This document shows, piece by piece, positions 25,636 to 37,400 of a stretch of 64,000 nt of DNA (the first letter of the stretch is position 1; each line of letters begins with the position of its first letter). The stretch is taken from the NCBI GenBank assembly GCA_902802265.1, contig CADCLN010000001.1, forward strand, positions 62,001 to 126,000, in the 5' to 3' direction. A program made the translations under genes and the position numbers. This DNA comes from an uncultured Bacteroidales bacterium. Its GTDB lineage: Bacteria; Bacteroidota; Bacteroidia; Bacteroidales; Bacteroidaceae. Under the pieces are notes generated by a model. The model was not told the origin of the DNA and ran no database searches. It saw only the letters and a list, made by a program, of their open reading frames with translations.

Positions 25636-26008
25636 ACCGACAGCGTGCAGCACACACAACTTGTTACAATTGTTACAGTTGTTACAATTGTTACAACGTG
25701 TTTTCAAGTTCAGCCTGCTCAGTTTCCTCGTATCGCATACACTTTCGGAGCGTTGTTGCCCGTATGAGGAAAAGTTGTCGGTTTACTTATAAGAAATTAC
25801 TTACAGTATATAAATTCTTACTATACAAATTCTGGATAGTAAGAAAATTATTATATATATATATAAACGCGCGCCACGTGAATGGCGGCTGTAACAATTG
25901 TAACAATTGTAACAATGTAACAAACCGCCGGCAGGGGGGGGTATCTGCCCTCGAAAAAACGATACGTTAATTTTTCTTAAAGCCATTGCACGCGTGAAAT
26001 ATTTTTCG
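25636..26008. repeat. Repeat-dense non-coding region with inverted 9-bp repeat arrays
   Basis: Left array 25661-25696: four TGTTACAAT-like units. Right array 25890-25925: TGTAACAAT units in opposite orientation, nearly perfectly complementary to the left array and enclosing about 190 bp. The right array is itself flanked by GGCGG (25884-25888) and CCGCC (25925-25929). Inside are a perfect inverted repeat TTCTTACTAT/ATAGTAAGAA (about 25814-25844), TTTCCTCGTAT/ATGAGGAAA (about 25722-25775) and a (TA)n tract near 25851-25865. No coding frame is convincing. Possible structured RNA or remnant of a mobile element. Confidence 0.7.
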
Positions 26009-26016
26009 TAACTTTG
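26009..26016 (+). promoter_or_regulatory. -7 box for the 26077 gene
   Basis: TAACTTTG, about 60 bp before ATG 26077. An in-frame TTG at 26014 lies inside this box and is rejected as a start. Confidence 0.7.
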
Positions 26017-26076
26017 CACTGTCATTCTGGAAAGAAATGCCATATCAGTAATTGTCAAATACAAACAAACTATATC

Positions 26077-28944
26077 ATGAAAAAGTTTTTACATCTCGTC
26101 ACCATCCTCACGATGATTGCCATTCCACAATGGAGCATGGCAGAAACCGACTACGGCATCCTTGTGGCAGGAACCCGCGTCACCTCCGACAATGCCGCGA
26201 ACATCACCAGCCCCGACATCACTCAGGGCAAAGTCACCTACGACGCCAGCACCAACACACTGACGCTGACCAGGGTCACCATGGCCACCACACATAATGG
26301 CATCCAGGTGAGCAACTCGGCCAAAGACCACCTCCACATCGTGATCAAAGGCTACAACCTGTTCAAGAAAGTGCAGGGTTCCGGCGCAGCCATCTCCATC
26401 CAGAAATCCAGAAATCCAGCGGGAACCTCCTCCCCCAACTGCTTCATTGAGGGCACAGGCACACTCACCCTTGAGGAAAACGGCATCATGTGCATGGAAG
26501 CCCCATGGCTCTGCATCGGCAGCGGGGCAGATGGCGACCATAACGGCGAAGGCTGCGTGACCATCAATGCCAACAGCATCTATTGCAGAAGCAACTCGCC
26601 TGGCGGCATCCTCAGCCTGGAAAACGGATGCGTCAATCTTTCAGGCTTCAGCTACGGCACCGTCTATGGATTCAACGAAGTCCATGCCCGCAACAACAAC
26701 CCCGACTACCCCCTCGACATCTTCACCCCCGAAGGAGCCTCCTACGACACAGCCAACATGTACATGGCAGACGGGAACGGAGACAAAGTGACTGGTCCGT
26801 TGTATATGGGATGGAAAAAATATAGCCTGAAAATCAACGGCATGGAGATTCACGCAGGAAACAGGGACGACATCCGCGACTGGCTGAACAACTCTCCCAC
26901 CATCATGAATCTTGACTTCGACGGCCAGCTCGATAAGGGGAGCCTGACATACAACCCGACGACTCGGACGCTGACCATGAAGAATGTTTGCATTTTCAAC
27001 TCAAACAACGGGACATACCCCAAAGCCCCCCTCATTGAAAACACAGGCGACGGCCTCATCATCAACTGCAAGGCCAAAAGTTCCCTGATAAGCGTTCAGG
27101 GCGTGGCCATCTCTACCACCAGGAACCTGGAGTTCTCCGGATCTGCCAACTTGAATATCGGCACCCTGACTGAGGGCAGCAACGCCATCCAGATGGAAGG
27201 CAGCAACCGATCCATCCAATTCGACAACTGCGACGTCACAATCTCTACCCTCCCCAACAGCTATTCCCTTTGGGCAAGCCCCGAAAACAGATACAGGCTC
27301 TACATTGACCAAGCCAACCTGATCATCGGCAGTCCCGTAACAGGCATTGACTACTACAGAATGACCAACGCCGGCATCGCCACACCCGAAGTGTACATAC
27401 AGCCAGCCAACGACAACTGCCCAGGCTACTTCTGCAAATTCGGCGAAGGGGAATACAACGACTGGGGAAAAGGCATCACCATTCAGGCAACCACCGAGAA
27501 CTACGGCATACAGATTAGCGGCCACGAACTGAACTACGTCAACAAGGAAAATTTCTATTTTGAAGACATCGTCGGCGGCACGGTGAAATACGACCCCATC
27601 AGCAACATCCTCTGGCTCGACAACGTGCAAGCTACCTGCACCCAGAAGAACATCATCAACAGAAGGTTGGTTGAAGACTGGCATCCCAACGGCATCGTCG
27701 TCAGCAGCAAAGCCAAACCCGACCTGCGGATTATATTCAACGGCGAAAACACCTTCAGCAACATTGAGGGAGTAGGCATCGTCGCCCAACAGGACATCCG
27801 CTTCGAGAGCTGGGGCGCCTCTGGCGGCACGCTCGACATCGGCAACCACTCCATCGTCAGCTATGGCGGCAGCGACCTTGAGTTTATCGACGGCTGCATC
27901 GTGAAGGCAGGACGCATCTACGGCAGCGAAGGAAACGGCGGCCACGTTTTAGTGGAGGGAGCCAGCCTCTACCTCACGGGCGATGGCAAACTGCCCACCA
28001 TCCGAGGCATCAGCGACCTCTTCGTCGAAGGCGCAGAGATGATTATCCCCGAAAATCCCGAATTTACCGGCTATGAACTGCAAGTGGACGGTTCCGCCTA
28101 TACAGGCGAAGTATATATTTGTGAAGAAAAATCCTACGGTATCTATATTGGCATGAAGGAAATTACCAACTTGAACCAAGACGACGTTTTGGGCGACGGC
28201 ACCGTCAGTTTCATGGCAGTTGACGAAGACGGTATTAACATGGGTTACCTCTATCTGAACAATGCCCAGATAAATAGCATCCTTGCCAAGACTGATCCTT
28301 TAGATGAACTGACCATCTGTCTGAACGGAACATCCACCGTCAACGCATTCGAGAACGCTTTATGTGCGCTTAATACGGAGATGAACCTCAACATTGTCAG
28401 TGAAGACGGAAGGGGCAAGCTGATTCTGAACAACGAGCAATATACCGGCTTTAAGTTCGCCTACAATAGCAATATGTGTAGGATAGAAGACTGCGAAGTG
28501 GAAATCAATGCAGGCGAATATGGCATCTATGCACCCTACGAAGGTTCAGCAACCGGCACATACGACGAGAACGAGTGGATACACTATGCAGAAGTAACCC
28601 TCAGCCGCAACAATTACAATACCCGTCTGACGGTCAACACGCAGAAGTACGGCGGCAGCGAAAACCTGAAGAACATCTCCCTCTACCTGGAAGGAGACTA
28701 TGTCGAAGAAGGCTATGTCAAAGGTGGAATCGTGCAGCCTGCCGATGCTATCCTCACAAATACCCACCAGATTGTGGATGCTGCGGGCAACCCACTCAGC
28801 GGGGAGGTTCTGGAAATTGTCTTGCGCGACGAAATGGTTTCAGTCGATGACATCACCGAACTCATTGACCGCTATCTGGAACCCGGCAGCAACATCACCA
28901 TTGAGGACATCACGAACTTGATTTACCTCTACCTGGAACAATGA
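26077..28944 (+). CDS. Large secreted repeat protein with degenerate dockerin tail (paralogue of 11864-13933)
   Basis: 955 residues from ATG 26077 with signal peptide MKKFLHLVTILTMIAIPQWS. The body consists of repeated beta-rich blocks, each opening with an ETDYGILVAGTRVTSDNAAN, NYGIQISGHELNYVNKENFY or SYGIYIGMKEITNLNQDDVL type motif, so at least three large units are present. Shared segments with the 11864 protein (NCFIEGTGTLTL, CRSNS, NLSGFSYGT) show recent common origin. The C-terminus has two half-dockerin helices, VSVDDITELIDRYLEPG and ITIEDITNLIYLYLEQ, but both lack the DxNxDG calcium loop. Probably cell-surface; function unknown. Confidence 0.82.
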   Translation: MKKFLHLVTILTMIAIPQWSMAETDYGILVAGTRVTSDNAANITSPDITQGKVTYDASTNTLTLTRVTMATTHNGIQVSNSAKDHLHIVIKGYNLFKKVQGSGAAISIQKSRNPAGTSSPNCFIEGTGTLTLEENGIMCMEAPWLCIGSGADGDHNGEGCVTINANSIYCRSNSPGGILSLENGCVNLSGFSYGTVYGFNEVHARNNNPDYPLDIFTPEGASYDTANMYMADGNGDKVTGPLYMGWKKYSLKINGMEIHAGNRDDIRDWLNNSPTIMNLDFDGQLDKGSLTYNPTTRTLTMKNVCIFNSNNGTYPKAPLIENTGDGLIINCKAKSSLISVQGVAISTTRNLEFSGSANLNIGTLTEGSNAIQMEGSNRSIQFDNCDVTISTLPNSYSLWASPENRYRLYIDQANLIIGSPVTGIDYYRMTNAGIATPEVYIQPANDNCPGYFCKFGEGEYNDWGKGITIQATTENYGIQISGHELNYVNKENFYFEDIVGGTVKYDPISNILWLDNVQATCTQKNIINRRLVEDWHPNGIVVSSKAKPDLRIIFNGENTFSNIEGVGIVAQQDIRFESWGASGGTLDIGNHSIVSYGGSDLEFIDGCIVKAGRIYGSEGNGGHVLVEGASLYLTGDGKLPTIRGISDLFVEGAEMIIPENPEFTGYELQVDGSAYTGEVYICEEKSYGIYIGMKEITNLNQDDVLGDGTVSFMAVDEDGINMGYLYLNNAQINSILAKTDPLDELTICLNGTSTVNAFENALCALNTEMNLNIVSEDGRGKLILNNEQYTGFKFAYNSNMCRIEDCEVEINAGEYGIYAPYEGSATGTYDENEWIHYAEVTLSRNNYNTRLTVNTQKYGGSENLKNISLYLEGDYVEEGYVKGGIVQPADAILTNTHQIVDAAGNPLSGEVLEIVLRDEMVSVDDITELIDRYLEPGSNITIEDITNLIYLYLEQ

Positions 28945-28984
28945 TGCACAAGTCACGACTTGAAAATACACATAACTGATGCTA

Positions 28985-29023
28985 AAAAGCCACTCAACCG
29001 CAGACGACGATTGAGTGGCTTTT
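28985..29023. terminator. Bidirectional terminator between convergent genes
   Basis: Perfect 13-bp stem AAAAGCCACTCAA (28985-28997) / TTGAGTGGCTTTT (29011-29023). The A/T flanks serve both the plus-strand repeat protein and the minus-strand gpmI. Confidence 0.9.
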
Positions 29024-29058
29024 CTATAGGTAAAGTGTGAATAAAACGGCGGGGCAGT

Positions 29059-30594
29059 TTAGTCCACAATCAGGTTCTTTCCGGTCATCTCCTTAGGCTG
29101 TTCCAGTCCCATGATGTGCAGGATGGAAGGAGCCACGTCGGCAAGCACGCCGTCCATCACGCGTGCATTCTTGTTCTCTGTGACGTAGATGAAGGGGACA
29201 GGATTGAGCGAGTGGGCTGTGTTGGCTGTGCCGTCGGGATTGAGGGCATTGTCGGCGTTGCCGTGGTCGGCAATGATGATGGTTTCATAGTCCATCTGCT
29301 TGGCAGCTTCGACCACTTCGTTGACACATTGGTCAATGGCTACGACGGCTTTCTCGATGGCTTCATAAACGCCTGTGTGGCCAACCATGTCGCCGTTGGC
29401 AAAGTTGACGACAATCCAGTCGTATTTGCCTGTCTTGATGGCTTCGACGAGTTTGTCTTTCACCTCGTAGGCCGACATTTCGGGCTTGAGGTCGTAGGTG
29501 GGCACCTTGGGCGAGTTGACCAGGATGCGGTCTTCCCCCTCGAAGGGTTGCTCGCGGCCGCCGTTGAAGAAGAAGGTGACGTGTGCGTATTTCTCGGTCT
29601 CGGCGGTGTGGAGCTGCTTCAGCCCCTTGCTGCTGATGTATTCGCCGAGGGTGTTCTCCACGTTCTCCTTGGGGAAGAGGATGTGCACGCCCTGGAAGCT
29701 GGCATCGTAGGGAGTCATGCAGTAGTATTGCAGACCTGGGATAGTCTTCATGCCCTGTTCCGGCATATCCTGCTGGGTGAGCACAATGGTGAGCTCCTTG
29801 GCGCGGTCGTTGCGGTAGTTGTAGAAGATGACCACGTCGCCCTCCTTGATGCGTCCATCCACGTTGGCGTTGATGAGGGGCTCCATGAATTCGTCGGTGT
29901 TCTTGTGCTCCTCGGTGTGGCTGTCGTAGCAGGACTGCACACCTTCTACCATGTCGGTACACTTGCGGCCCTTGCCCTCGATAAGCTGGTCGTAGGCCAC
30001 CTTGATGCGGTCCCAACGTTTGTCGCGGTCCATGGCGTAGAATCGGCCAATGATGCTGGCGATAGCTCCCACGCCCACTTCGTCGATGTGTTTCTGCAAG
30101 TCAGCGATAAAACCCTTGCCCGACTTGGGGTCGGTGTCGCGTCCGTCCATGAAGCAATGCACGTAGCAGTTCTGGATGCCGTATTCCTTGGCGATGTCAA
30201 CCAGTTTCAAGATGTGGTCGAAGCTGGAGTGCACGCCACCGGTGGAAGTGAGGCCCATGAGGTGAACAGCATGGCCGGTCTCTTTGGCATAGCCGTAGGC
30301 TGACTGGATTTCGGGGTTCTGCAGGATGCTGCCGTCGGCACAGGCTCGGTTGATCTTCACGAGGTCCTGATAGACGATGCGTCCGGCTCCGATGTTGAGG
30401 TGTCCCACTTCGGAGTTGCCCATCTGTCCGTCGGGCAGTCCTACGTTTTCGCCACTGGCTTGCAGCTCAGAGTGTGGATAAGTTGCGTTGAGATAGTCCA
30501 TGTAGGGAGTGGGTGTCTGATAGATGACGTCTCCCTTGCCTTTGTTTCCGATTCCCCATCCGTCGAGAATCATCAGTAATGCTTTTTTTGCCAT
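29059..30594 (-). CDS. gpmI: 2,3-bisphosphoglycerate-independent phosphoglycerate mutase
   Basis: Glycolytic interconversion of 3- and 2-phosphoglycerate, Mn-dependent, cytoplasmic. 511 residues from ATG 30594 ([20 protein letters not shown]). Active-site serine S61 in [18 protein letters not shown]; metal motifs [17 protein letters not shown] segment ([16 protein letters not shown]), TVNFANGD-type segment ([16 protein letters not shown]) and [11 protein letters not shown]. Alkaline-phosphatase-fold halves are complete. The leader (30595-30715) contains a CTCAAAAT-type tandem repeat. Single-gene unit with its own promoter and shared terminator. Confidence 0.97.
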   Translation of the reverse strand: MAKKALLMILDGWGIGNKGKGDVIYQTPTPYMDYLNATYPHSELQASGENVGLPDGQMGNSEVGHLNIGAGRIVYQDLVKINRACADGSILQNPEIQSAYGYAKETGHAVHLMGLTSTGGVHSSFDHILKLVDIAKEYGIQNCYVHCFMDGRDTDPKSGKGFIADLQKHIDEVGVGAIASIIGRFYAMDRDKRWDRIKVAYDQLIEGKGRKCTDMVEGVQSCYDSHTEEHKNTDEFMEPLINANVDGRIKEGDVVIFYNYRNDRAKELTIVLTQQDMPEQGMKTIPGLQYYCMTPYDASFQGVHILFPKENVENTLGEYISSKGLKQLHTAETEKYAHVTFFFNGGREQPFEGEDRILVNSPKVPTYDLKPEMSAYEVKDKLVEAIKTGKYDWIVVNFANGDMVGHTGVYEAIEKAVVAIDQCVNEVVEAAKQMDYETIIIADHGNADNALNPDGTANTAHSLNPVPFIYVTENKNARVMDGVLADVAPSILHIMGLEQPKEMTGKNLIVD

Positions 30595-30715
30595 TTTTTT
30601 ACGTTTTTGCGGTTGTACGGCTATGAGGTCTTGAAGTTTTGAGATTTTGAGATTTTGAGGCATCTCGCTACTGCATAACCGCAAAACCACAGAACCGTAT
30701 AACCTGTTTCGGCTG

Positions 30716-30723
30716 CAAAATTA
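30716..30723 (-). promoter_or_regulatory. -7 box for gpmI
   Basis: Minus-strand TAATTTTG, about 120 bp before the gpmI start; the leader in between holds repeats of CTCAAAAT. Confidence 0.6.
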
Positions 30724-31283
30724 CGAAGTTTAATCCTAAGGACAGGGATTCTGCAGGTGGTTTTTTGTTCAATTAATTAAATTTAACAACCACGGGAATA
30801 CACCACCACACAACTGCAAAACCGAAAAACATGCACACTTCAGGTTTCTTTTGAGCCATGAATACGCCGACAAGTGTTAAATAAACATAAATACTACCGT
30901 CTCTATTCTTCAGAAGGCAACACAAATCCGAAAAAGCCGTACCCTTGCATCTAATTTGTTTCAATTTGTCGTGCATGCATGTTTTTTGTTAGCTAAGGTG
31001 CATGATCGAAAGAGTGGATTTAAGATGCCAGTTTGGTCTTATTTATGTTAAAACAAGCATATTCTGCAAGAAAAACGTGTAAAACGAGTCTAAAGTCAAA
31101 GAAATTTTGTACTTTTGTACGCAGAATGTGTAGAACGCATCAAATTTGTTTACCAAATTTTGGCCTGTTTACCCATCCACTCCAAGAACTTTGTCAGGGT
31201 GTTGCTCTGATAAGTTTCTGTATGTGCGGTATCAATTTAGCATTATTTAACCTTGTGGATTTGTCAGTGCCACGGATAGTTCG
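30724..31283. other. Intergenic region without a convincing gene, possible IS remnant at its right end
   Basis: About 560 bp, AT-rich. The only frames are short (67 codons on minus at 30773-30976, 93 codons on plus at 31033-31314) and show no recognisable motif. A TACTTTTG -7-like box occurs near 31107. From about 31196 (GGGTGTTGCTCTGATAAGTT) the sequence could be the left end of an IS1595-type element leading into the transposase-like start at 31311. Confidence 0.5.
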
Positions 31284-31291
31284 TACCTTTA
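31284..31291 (+). promoter_or_regulatory. -7-like box upstream of the adhesin
   Basis: TACCTTTA (one mismatch to TAnnTTTG), 19 bp before the ATG at 31311. It may be the captured promoter of a transposase gene. Confidence 0.5.
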
Positions 31292-31310
31292 CAAAAAATT
31301 ATCGATTAGT

Positions 31311-31421
31311 ATGAAGTTGTTAGAGTTCACAAAGCGTTTCTCCGATGATGAGGCATGCGAAACGCATCTTAAGCAGGGGCTTTCCAAAGATGCGAGGATA
31401 GATTCTTATTTAACACGAAAT
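31311..31421 (+). pseudogene. Remnant of an IS1595-type transposase N-terminus, in frame with the adhesin
   Basis: The first 37 codons (MKLLEFTKRFSDDEACETHL then KQGLSKDARID) match the start of the IS1595/ISXO2 zinc-ribbon transposase N-terminus, a pattern of type LLEFxxRFxDExxCxxHLK. The expected CPxCG zinc ribbon is missing, because the frame runs directly into the adhesin signal peptide at 31422. Resemblance is by eye only. Confidence 0.55.
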
Positions 31422-34400
31422 ATGATAAGCAAATACATACATAAGATAGCCCTCTTCTTGCTTCTGTTGACCGTAGGAGTCATGGATGTGTGGGGACAGA
31501 CGACGGACTATTCGGGAACGTACTACATTGGTGCCGTTGACCATGGTAATACACCGGCCAATAATTTCTACCTTTGTCCCACGGAGAACTGGCGGTATTA
31601 TGATTCAGAAAACAGTCCATCCTACACCAGCATACCCAATGGTCAGCCGTTTCTGACTACCTACAAGTGTCGTGGTACAGTTGGTTATGATGAGAATAAT
31701 GCTAAATGGATAATAGAGAAGCACCCCACTTCAAATTATTATTATATCAAACATGCCAGCGATAACAAATATCTAACTTACAACGCTCCTGTTCTAAGCA
31801 ACATAGGCCGTGCGCGTGTGCATCTTGAAGATTCACCAACAAATGATGATTATGCGTTGTTTGCTATTAGTTATGACTCTTCGAAAAAGGCTTACAACAT
31901 TATTTCTAAATATGCTGAAGATAATAATAATGATTCCGATAATAATGGAAGAAAATTTCTAAATGTCAATAAAGGAAATAAGCAGTCTCTTGAAGGTACA
32001 AATCAAGAAACTATAAATGGTATTTCTACAGGCGGTATCATTGGTCTTTGGACTAAAGGAACCACAGAAACTGATGGTACTGGTAAGTTCTATCTTGAAC
32101 CTCCAACTCCCACCATTACCCATAATGACAATGGCACTTTTACCATTACAGCAGCAGAAGGAGCAACCATCTACTATACCACGAATGGTTCTATACCTAC
32201 CACATCGAGCACGCAATATGCTGGTCCCTTCGAGCAGAGCAATGCTACAACAATCAAGGCTATTGCTGTGAGTGGTGGTAATTCCTCTAGCGTGGCAAGT
32301 CTGGCATTACATACTTACACCTATTGTATAGTAAACAAAAAGGGAGATATAGCAATACAATATGCAGTGAAACAGGCAGAGGGTAAGTCTCTCGGCACCA
32401 TTGAGGATATTCCTGCTGATATCCGTAGTAGCTACCTCACCAATGAGTCTGCATCATTCTATTCTTTCAGTGAACCATACACATCCAAAGCCCAGCTGAC
32501 TGATGAGGTCGGGATTTCTGCAACGCCATCATCTGATGCCAAAATCTACGTAACTTACACCACCGACTACCTCTCGGAGAAGTTCCTGAAACTGCGTGGT
32601 GCACGTGCCTTCAATATAAGGAACCAGAGTGGTGAAAATGCTTACGACAATGGTGGCACACTTGCCTATGAAGACGCTAACAACACCCAACTTTCCCACA
32701 TGTGGAACATCGGTGGCAGTCAAGACCCATACGATGTGGAGATAAAAAATATTGGCACAGATCATCGCTACCTTGTGTTCTCCACACCTCCAACACTCGA
32801 TCTAGCTGCTACTGCAACTACTAAGTTCATCATCATGGCTGGTAGCGCAGCTGGTGACGGCTCAACCTATGAGCAGGTAAACCTCATGGCTGCCACAGGT
32901 ACTGATGACTATGACTTCTCTAAGGCAGAGATTAAGGCATATACCGTTGATCTGTCTTTTACTTACAAGCTCATTGACCGTCAGAAGAAACTCTTGGTTA
33001 CCATCGAGAACAACGAAACTGAATTGAAGTTGCCTGATGAGTGGATAAGTCCATTGGTGTCAACATATCACTTCTATAAAACTGCAAGTATTGATGGCGA
33101 CACTTATACCTTAAGTAACCCTGTTACCAGTGTATTTGAAGTAGAAAGTGGTCAGCCAATCTACGTCAACTACGACGTCAGCGATAAGGTGGATCTTGAC
33201 GGTAGGAATAGTCTGAATATAGAGGACAAGGAGAATAAAACCTATATGCTGAGATTCCTTAATGGCGAAAGTTTCTATCAGGAGGATGGCAATGATGGTA
33301 TAATGACAGAAATGCGTAAGGCAATTTATCCTTATAACAATGGTGATGTTACCCTTTATGTGTATGGTGCAGAGCAGTGGCAAGCTCAGTTGGCAAAAGG
33401 TGCCAGCACACGTTCACGTTGGCTGTGGTGTATAGAGCCTGCTAACAATCCTGCATCAAAGGAGGAACTTGACCCATACCATGTTAAGATTTCTTCTTCT
33501 CAGGAACATATCTTTAAGGAGAATGGTGTGGAAATAGGTAGATATCCATCTTACCTGCGCACTTATAAACCAGCAGATTATGCCAACGTAGTAACCAGCG
33601 TAACCAACAGCAATCCTGTCACTAATGGTGGTACCAAAGGTGGTGCGCTTGACAGCAGTCTGGCCACTGAATATATGATTATTGGTACGGAGAGCCATAC
33701 TCGTCTTGTTACGCTTAATCCTGTAGAAGGTGAGCGTCGTACCGTTAATAGCTTTGAACAGTACTGGAAAAATAATCCTACCATTAATGGAGATGCCTCA
33801 AAAGATATTCCAGCTGTGCTGACAAACAAAGTTACTCAAGAAGGTCGTAATGTGACGCTCAATTCTACACAGAAGGCGGAGATAGAAGCTAAGGGATGGC
33901 ATGTATATGAAAAATGGGCTCTCTCAGCACCTTGGGTAAATAATGGTGATGCAGAAGAAACTAAAAGTAAGCAATATTGGGAGGAAGAACATGCCTTCCA
34001 GACCATCAGTATGGGATCAGGTAACTTTGTGCTTGAGGAAGTGAGCCTTGAGCCACAGGTGATTCTGTTGGACAATCACGGATGGGAACTTATGCGTGTT
34101 CCTCTCTCCAAGACAGGTGTGTTGGGAAGCTATAACAGTCCAATGGTTGAACAGTATAAGTGGTATTCTACATCAGTAAAAGTTTTTGGCTACCATAAGT
34201 TTGATGTGATAGGCACACCTTATCACACCAGCACTTCACTTGCTGATGTGCCAACGGGTGCTAAAGTAGGTAACGACTTCTATGTCACCTATACAGTAAA
34301 GCCGAGTTATACTTATACATATACAGGAGCTGCCAAAGCTGCAGACACGAAGGCTACTGCTTTCCTGTTGAAGCAAGGAGGCAAATATGCAAAAACATCT

Positions 34401-37400
34401 GGATTAACCATTGAGAAGGCAGATGCTCCTGAAAGCATTGATGATGCCTCTGATGATATACTGTGGTATCTGAGACCTAACTTCGACATTGATCGTGAGA
34501 TGGGTTATCGCTATCAGGGAGAGACAGGTGCTCAGGATGAGGCTAAGACTAAAAACGATACGGAACAGGACTATTATATCGCTGGTAAGAACGGATTCGA
34601 CCCATATAATGTTCAGATACAGAGTAAATATAATACAGCTCGTTACTTTACAGCTAATTCTTCATCCATAGCACTCAGCAGTGGTGTATGGACAGGTACC
34701 TCAAGTCAGATTTCTTTGCATAGCCTCAACGTCAAGCAGCATGCTACGGGTTATGACCAGACAACTCTCAATATCACCAATGCCACCTTCATGGTGGTGA
34801 GCGATGCGAATGGCAATATGCGTCTGATGCCACGCTTCGACCATTCAAAGGTGGCTAACAGTGATGGTGAAAGCAATCCCTTCACTGTGCTTGCTACTCA
34901 ACATGCAGCAGCAACGCCAGGTGATAACGGTACTGATACTCAAACCCTGTGGCTTGAGCATAAGAATGCCGCTACTGAGATACATGACCCATCAGAGATA
35001 ACAGACATGAATGGTCACTATGTTCTTGCCGAGAATTTCACATTTACTGGATTCACTTCTCTTGGAACATCAGAAGCACCATTCACTGGCACCATCGACG
35101 GACAATATCATACCTACAGCGACTTGAAAACACCACTCGTGGCATACGCCAATGGCGCTACCATCCGTAACCTGATGCTCGATAATGTCACTATCAGCGG
35201 AGGCACTAACGTGGGTGCCATCTGTAACGAGGCTACAGGTACCACACGCATCTACAACTGTGGTATCCTTGCTACAATGAGCACCGCTAGTACTGACGAA
35301 GATGGTTACACTCACATCACCAATTGCAGTAGTAGTATTAGTGGTTCAAATTACGTGGGTGGCATCGTGGGCTTGCTCGATGGCGAGTCCCGTGTCATCA
35401 ACTGCTTCAGCTATGCCAATGTTTCCGGAGGTGCGGAGGTAGGTGGTATTGTGGGTCACAATAATGTCGCTACCACCGCTACCAACCTCAAGACTATGGT
35501 GATGAACTGTATGTTCTATGGTGAGGTGAGTGGCTCGTCGATAGCTCCTATATACAATGGTGAGATTATTACGAATGTAGGCGAGAGCGAGAATACGGGT
35601 GTCAGCAATTTCAACTATTTCCGCCTTGAGTCTGATTATATTCAGGATATTGAAAAAGCCAAGGTCTATAACTGCGCCTTGGGTGCCGAGACCCGTTTCT
35701 TGCAGCGATTCGAGTTCTTCCGTCATTTGCAGAACAGCCACCGTGAGCTGGCTGCCTGGTGGGCTACAGGAGACAGAGCTAAGAAGGACGAAATGGCTAA
35801 GTGGGTATTGTTGCCTTCTCAGATAGGTTCATCCACTCCTTATCCCGTGCTTGCCAAGCCAGGCTACTACCCATCGGTGGTAAACATTGATGCGGAGAAT
35901 GCTCCCGATAGCATTTCCGTAGGACGTAACAAGGGTGGCAAACAGGGTACATTGACTGTAAAAATACAAATGGGAGATGGTGCTCAGTTTACTCGACCTA
36001 CTGGTGCAGAAATCGTTTATCCGTCATTGACGCTGAATATTACGGATAAAGACCCAGACCACTTCAATTTCAACTACTACAAGGTTCAGTTACCCTATTA
36101 CAACGACGTAGGCACAAAAAACTATACTGGCAACCGCGTAGTGACGGGCTGGAAGATAGTCAGCATCGAAGGCGGCACACCAGGCAGTTTCACTACAGGC
36201 GAGGATGCACCTGCTTATAACTTTGCCGACCGCAAGTGTACCAACAAGGATCTCTTCTCCGTCAGCGGCCGTGTATTCAACCAAGGTGCCTACTGGGATG
36301 TGCCCTACGGTGTCACTGCCATCACCATCGAGCCTTATTGGGCACGATGCGTTTACCTGGCAGACCAAAACGCTGACAAGGTGTATAATACGAATATGGA
36401 TGGTGAATTTAATGTGCCCAATGTTGGAGGCGGACAAATATACACCAACGGCCACAGTTATTCCATAGCAGGCAATAGTCAGGTGGTTTACACCAATATA
36501 GGCAAAGCCAACGCAACTGCGGCACTTTATGAGAATGTTAATGAGGCTACGTATAAAACTCGCAGCGTTTATGATTATGCCGTGGTGCTTGTGGGCAATT
36601 ATCATCATCATGCCGGCATTAACGAAAACATTACAGCAGGAACCAAGCCCTATACGGTCACCTCTGTTGACCTTGATGGCGACAATGAACCGGACTATTC
36701 TTTTATCCTTCGCTTCAATAATCGAACCCAGTTTCATCCTGTGAGGTACGATTTCCTGAACCTGATAGGTCTCGGTATGGCGCAGAAGTCCAATGGCGGA
36801 ACGGGCTCTTACAACTTCGGTATTATGCAACCTTTGGGCTGGTTTGAGACTACCAATACCTCGCTTTTCCGTGTCACCCAGTTTGAGTATGACCGCGAAA
36901 ACCGTACAGCAGCCCCCTATATTGTGCAAGGTGGTGTTATAGAACAATGGGTGAGTGGTCAGAGCAACAAAGTTGCAAACAAAACCACCTATTTCCATGT
37001 GGGAGGCAACGTGTGGTTCAAGGAATTCCACCGCGGCACACACCAGGATTATACATATCAGTCGAAACACCCACCAGTATCGGTCACCGGTGGCGATTAC
37101 GATGAGTTCTATCTTACAGGTCTCTATCTAGGCAATATCACCAGCTATGCCGACAATGCCGAATGTTACATCAACGGTGGTCGCTTCGGCACTGTGGCTG
37201 GTGCAGCTATGGAGGGCTTAGGCAAAGCCAATGGTGCCGACGATACGGGCAACATCACCTGGCAAGTGCAGAATGCCGACATCCGCGAGTTCTATGCCGG
37301 CGGCATCAATGCAGCCAAACCGGTGACGGGTAATCTCAGCACGACTATCACAGGTGGCAAGATAGATCTGTTCTGCGGCGGTCCTAAGTTCGGTGATATG

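Noticed and set aside
29116..30303. 395-codon open frame on the plus strand
   Set aside because: Antisense shadow of gpmI; low-complexity V/G/H/D-rich.
30773..30976. 67-codon minus-strand frame
   Set aside because: Short, no motif, no clear promoter; kept only as part of the intergenic description.
36090..37070. 326-codon open frame on the minus strand
   Set aside because: Antisense shadow of the adhesin; no recognisable domain.
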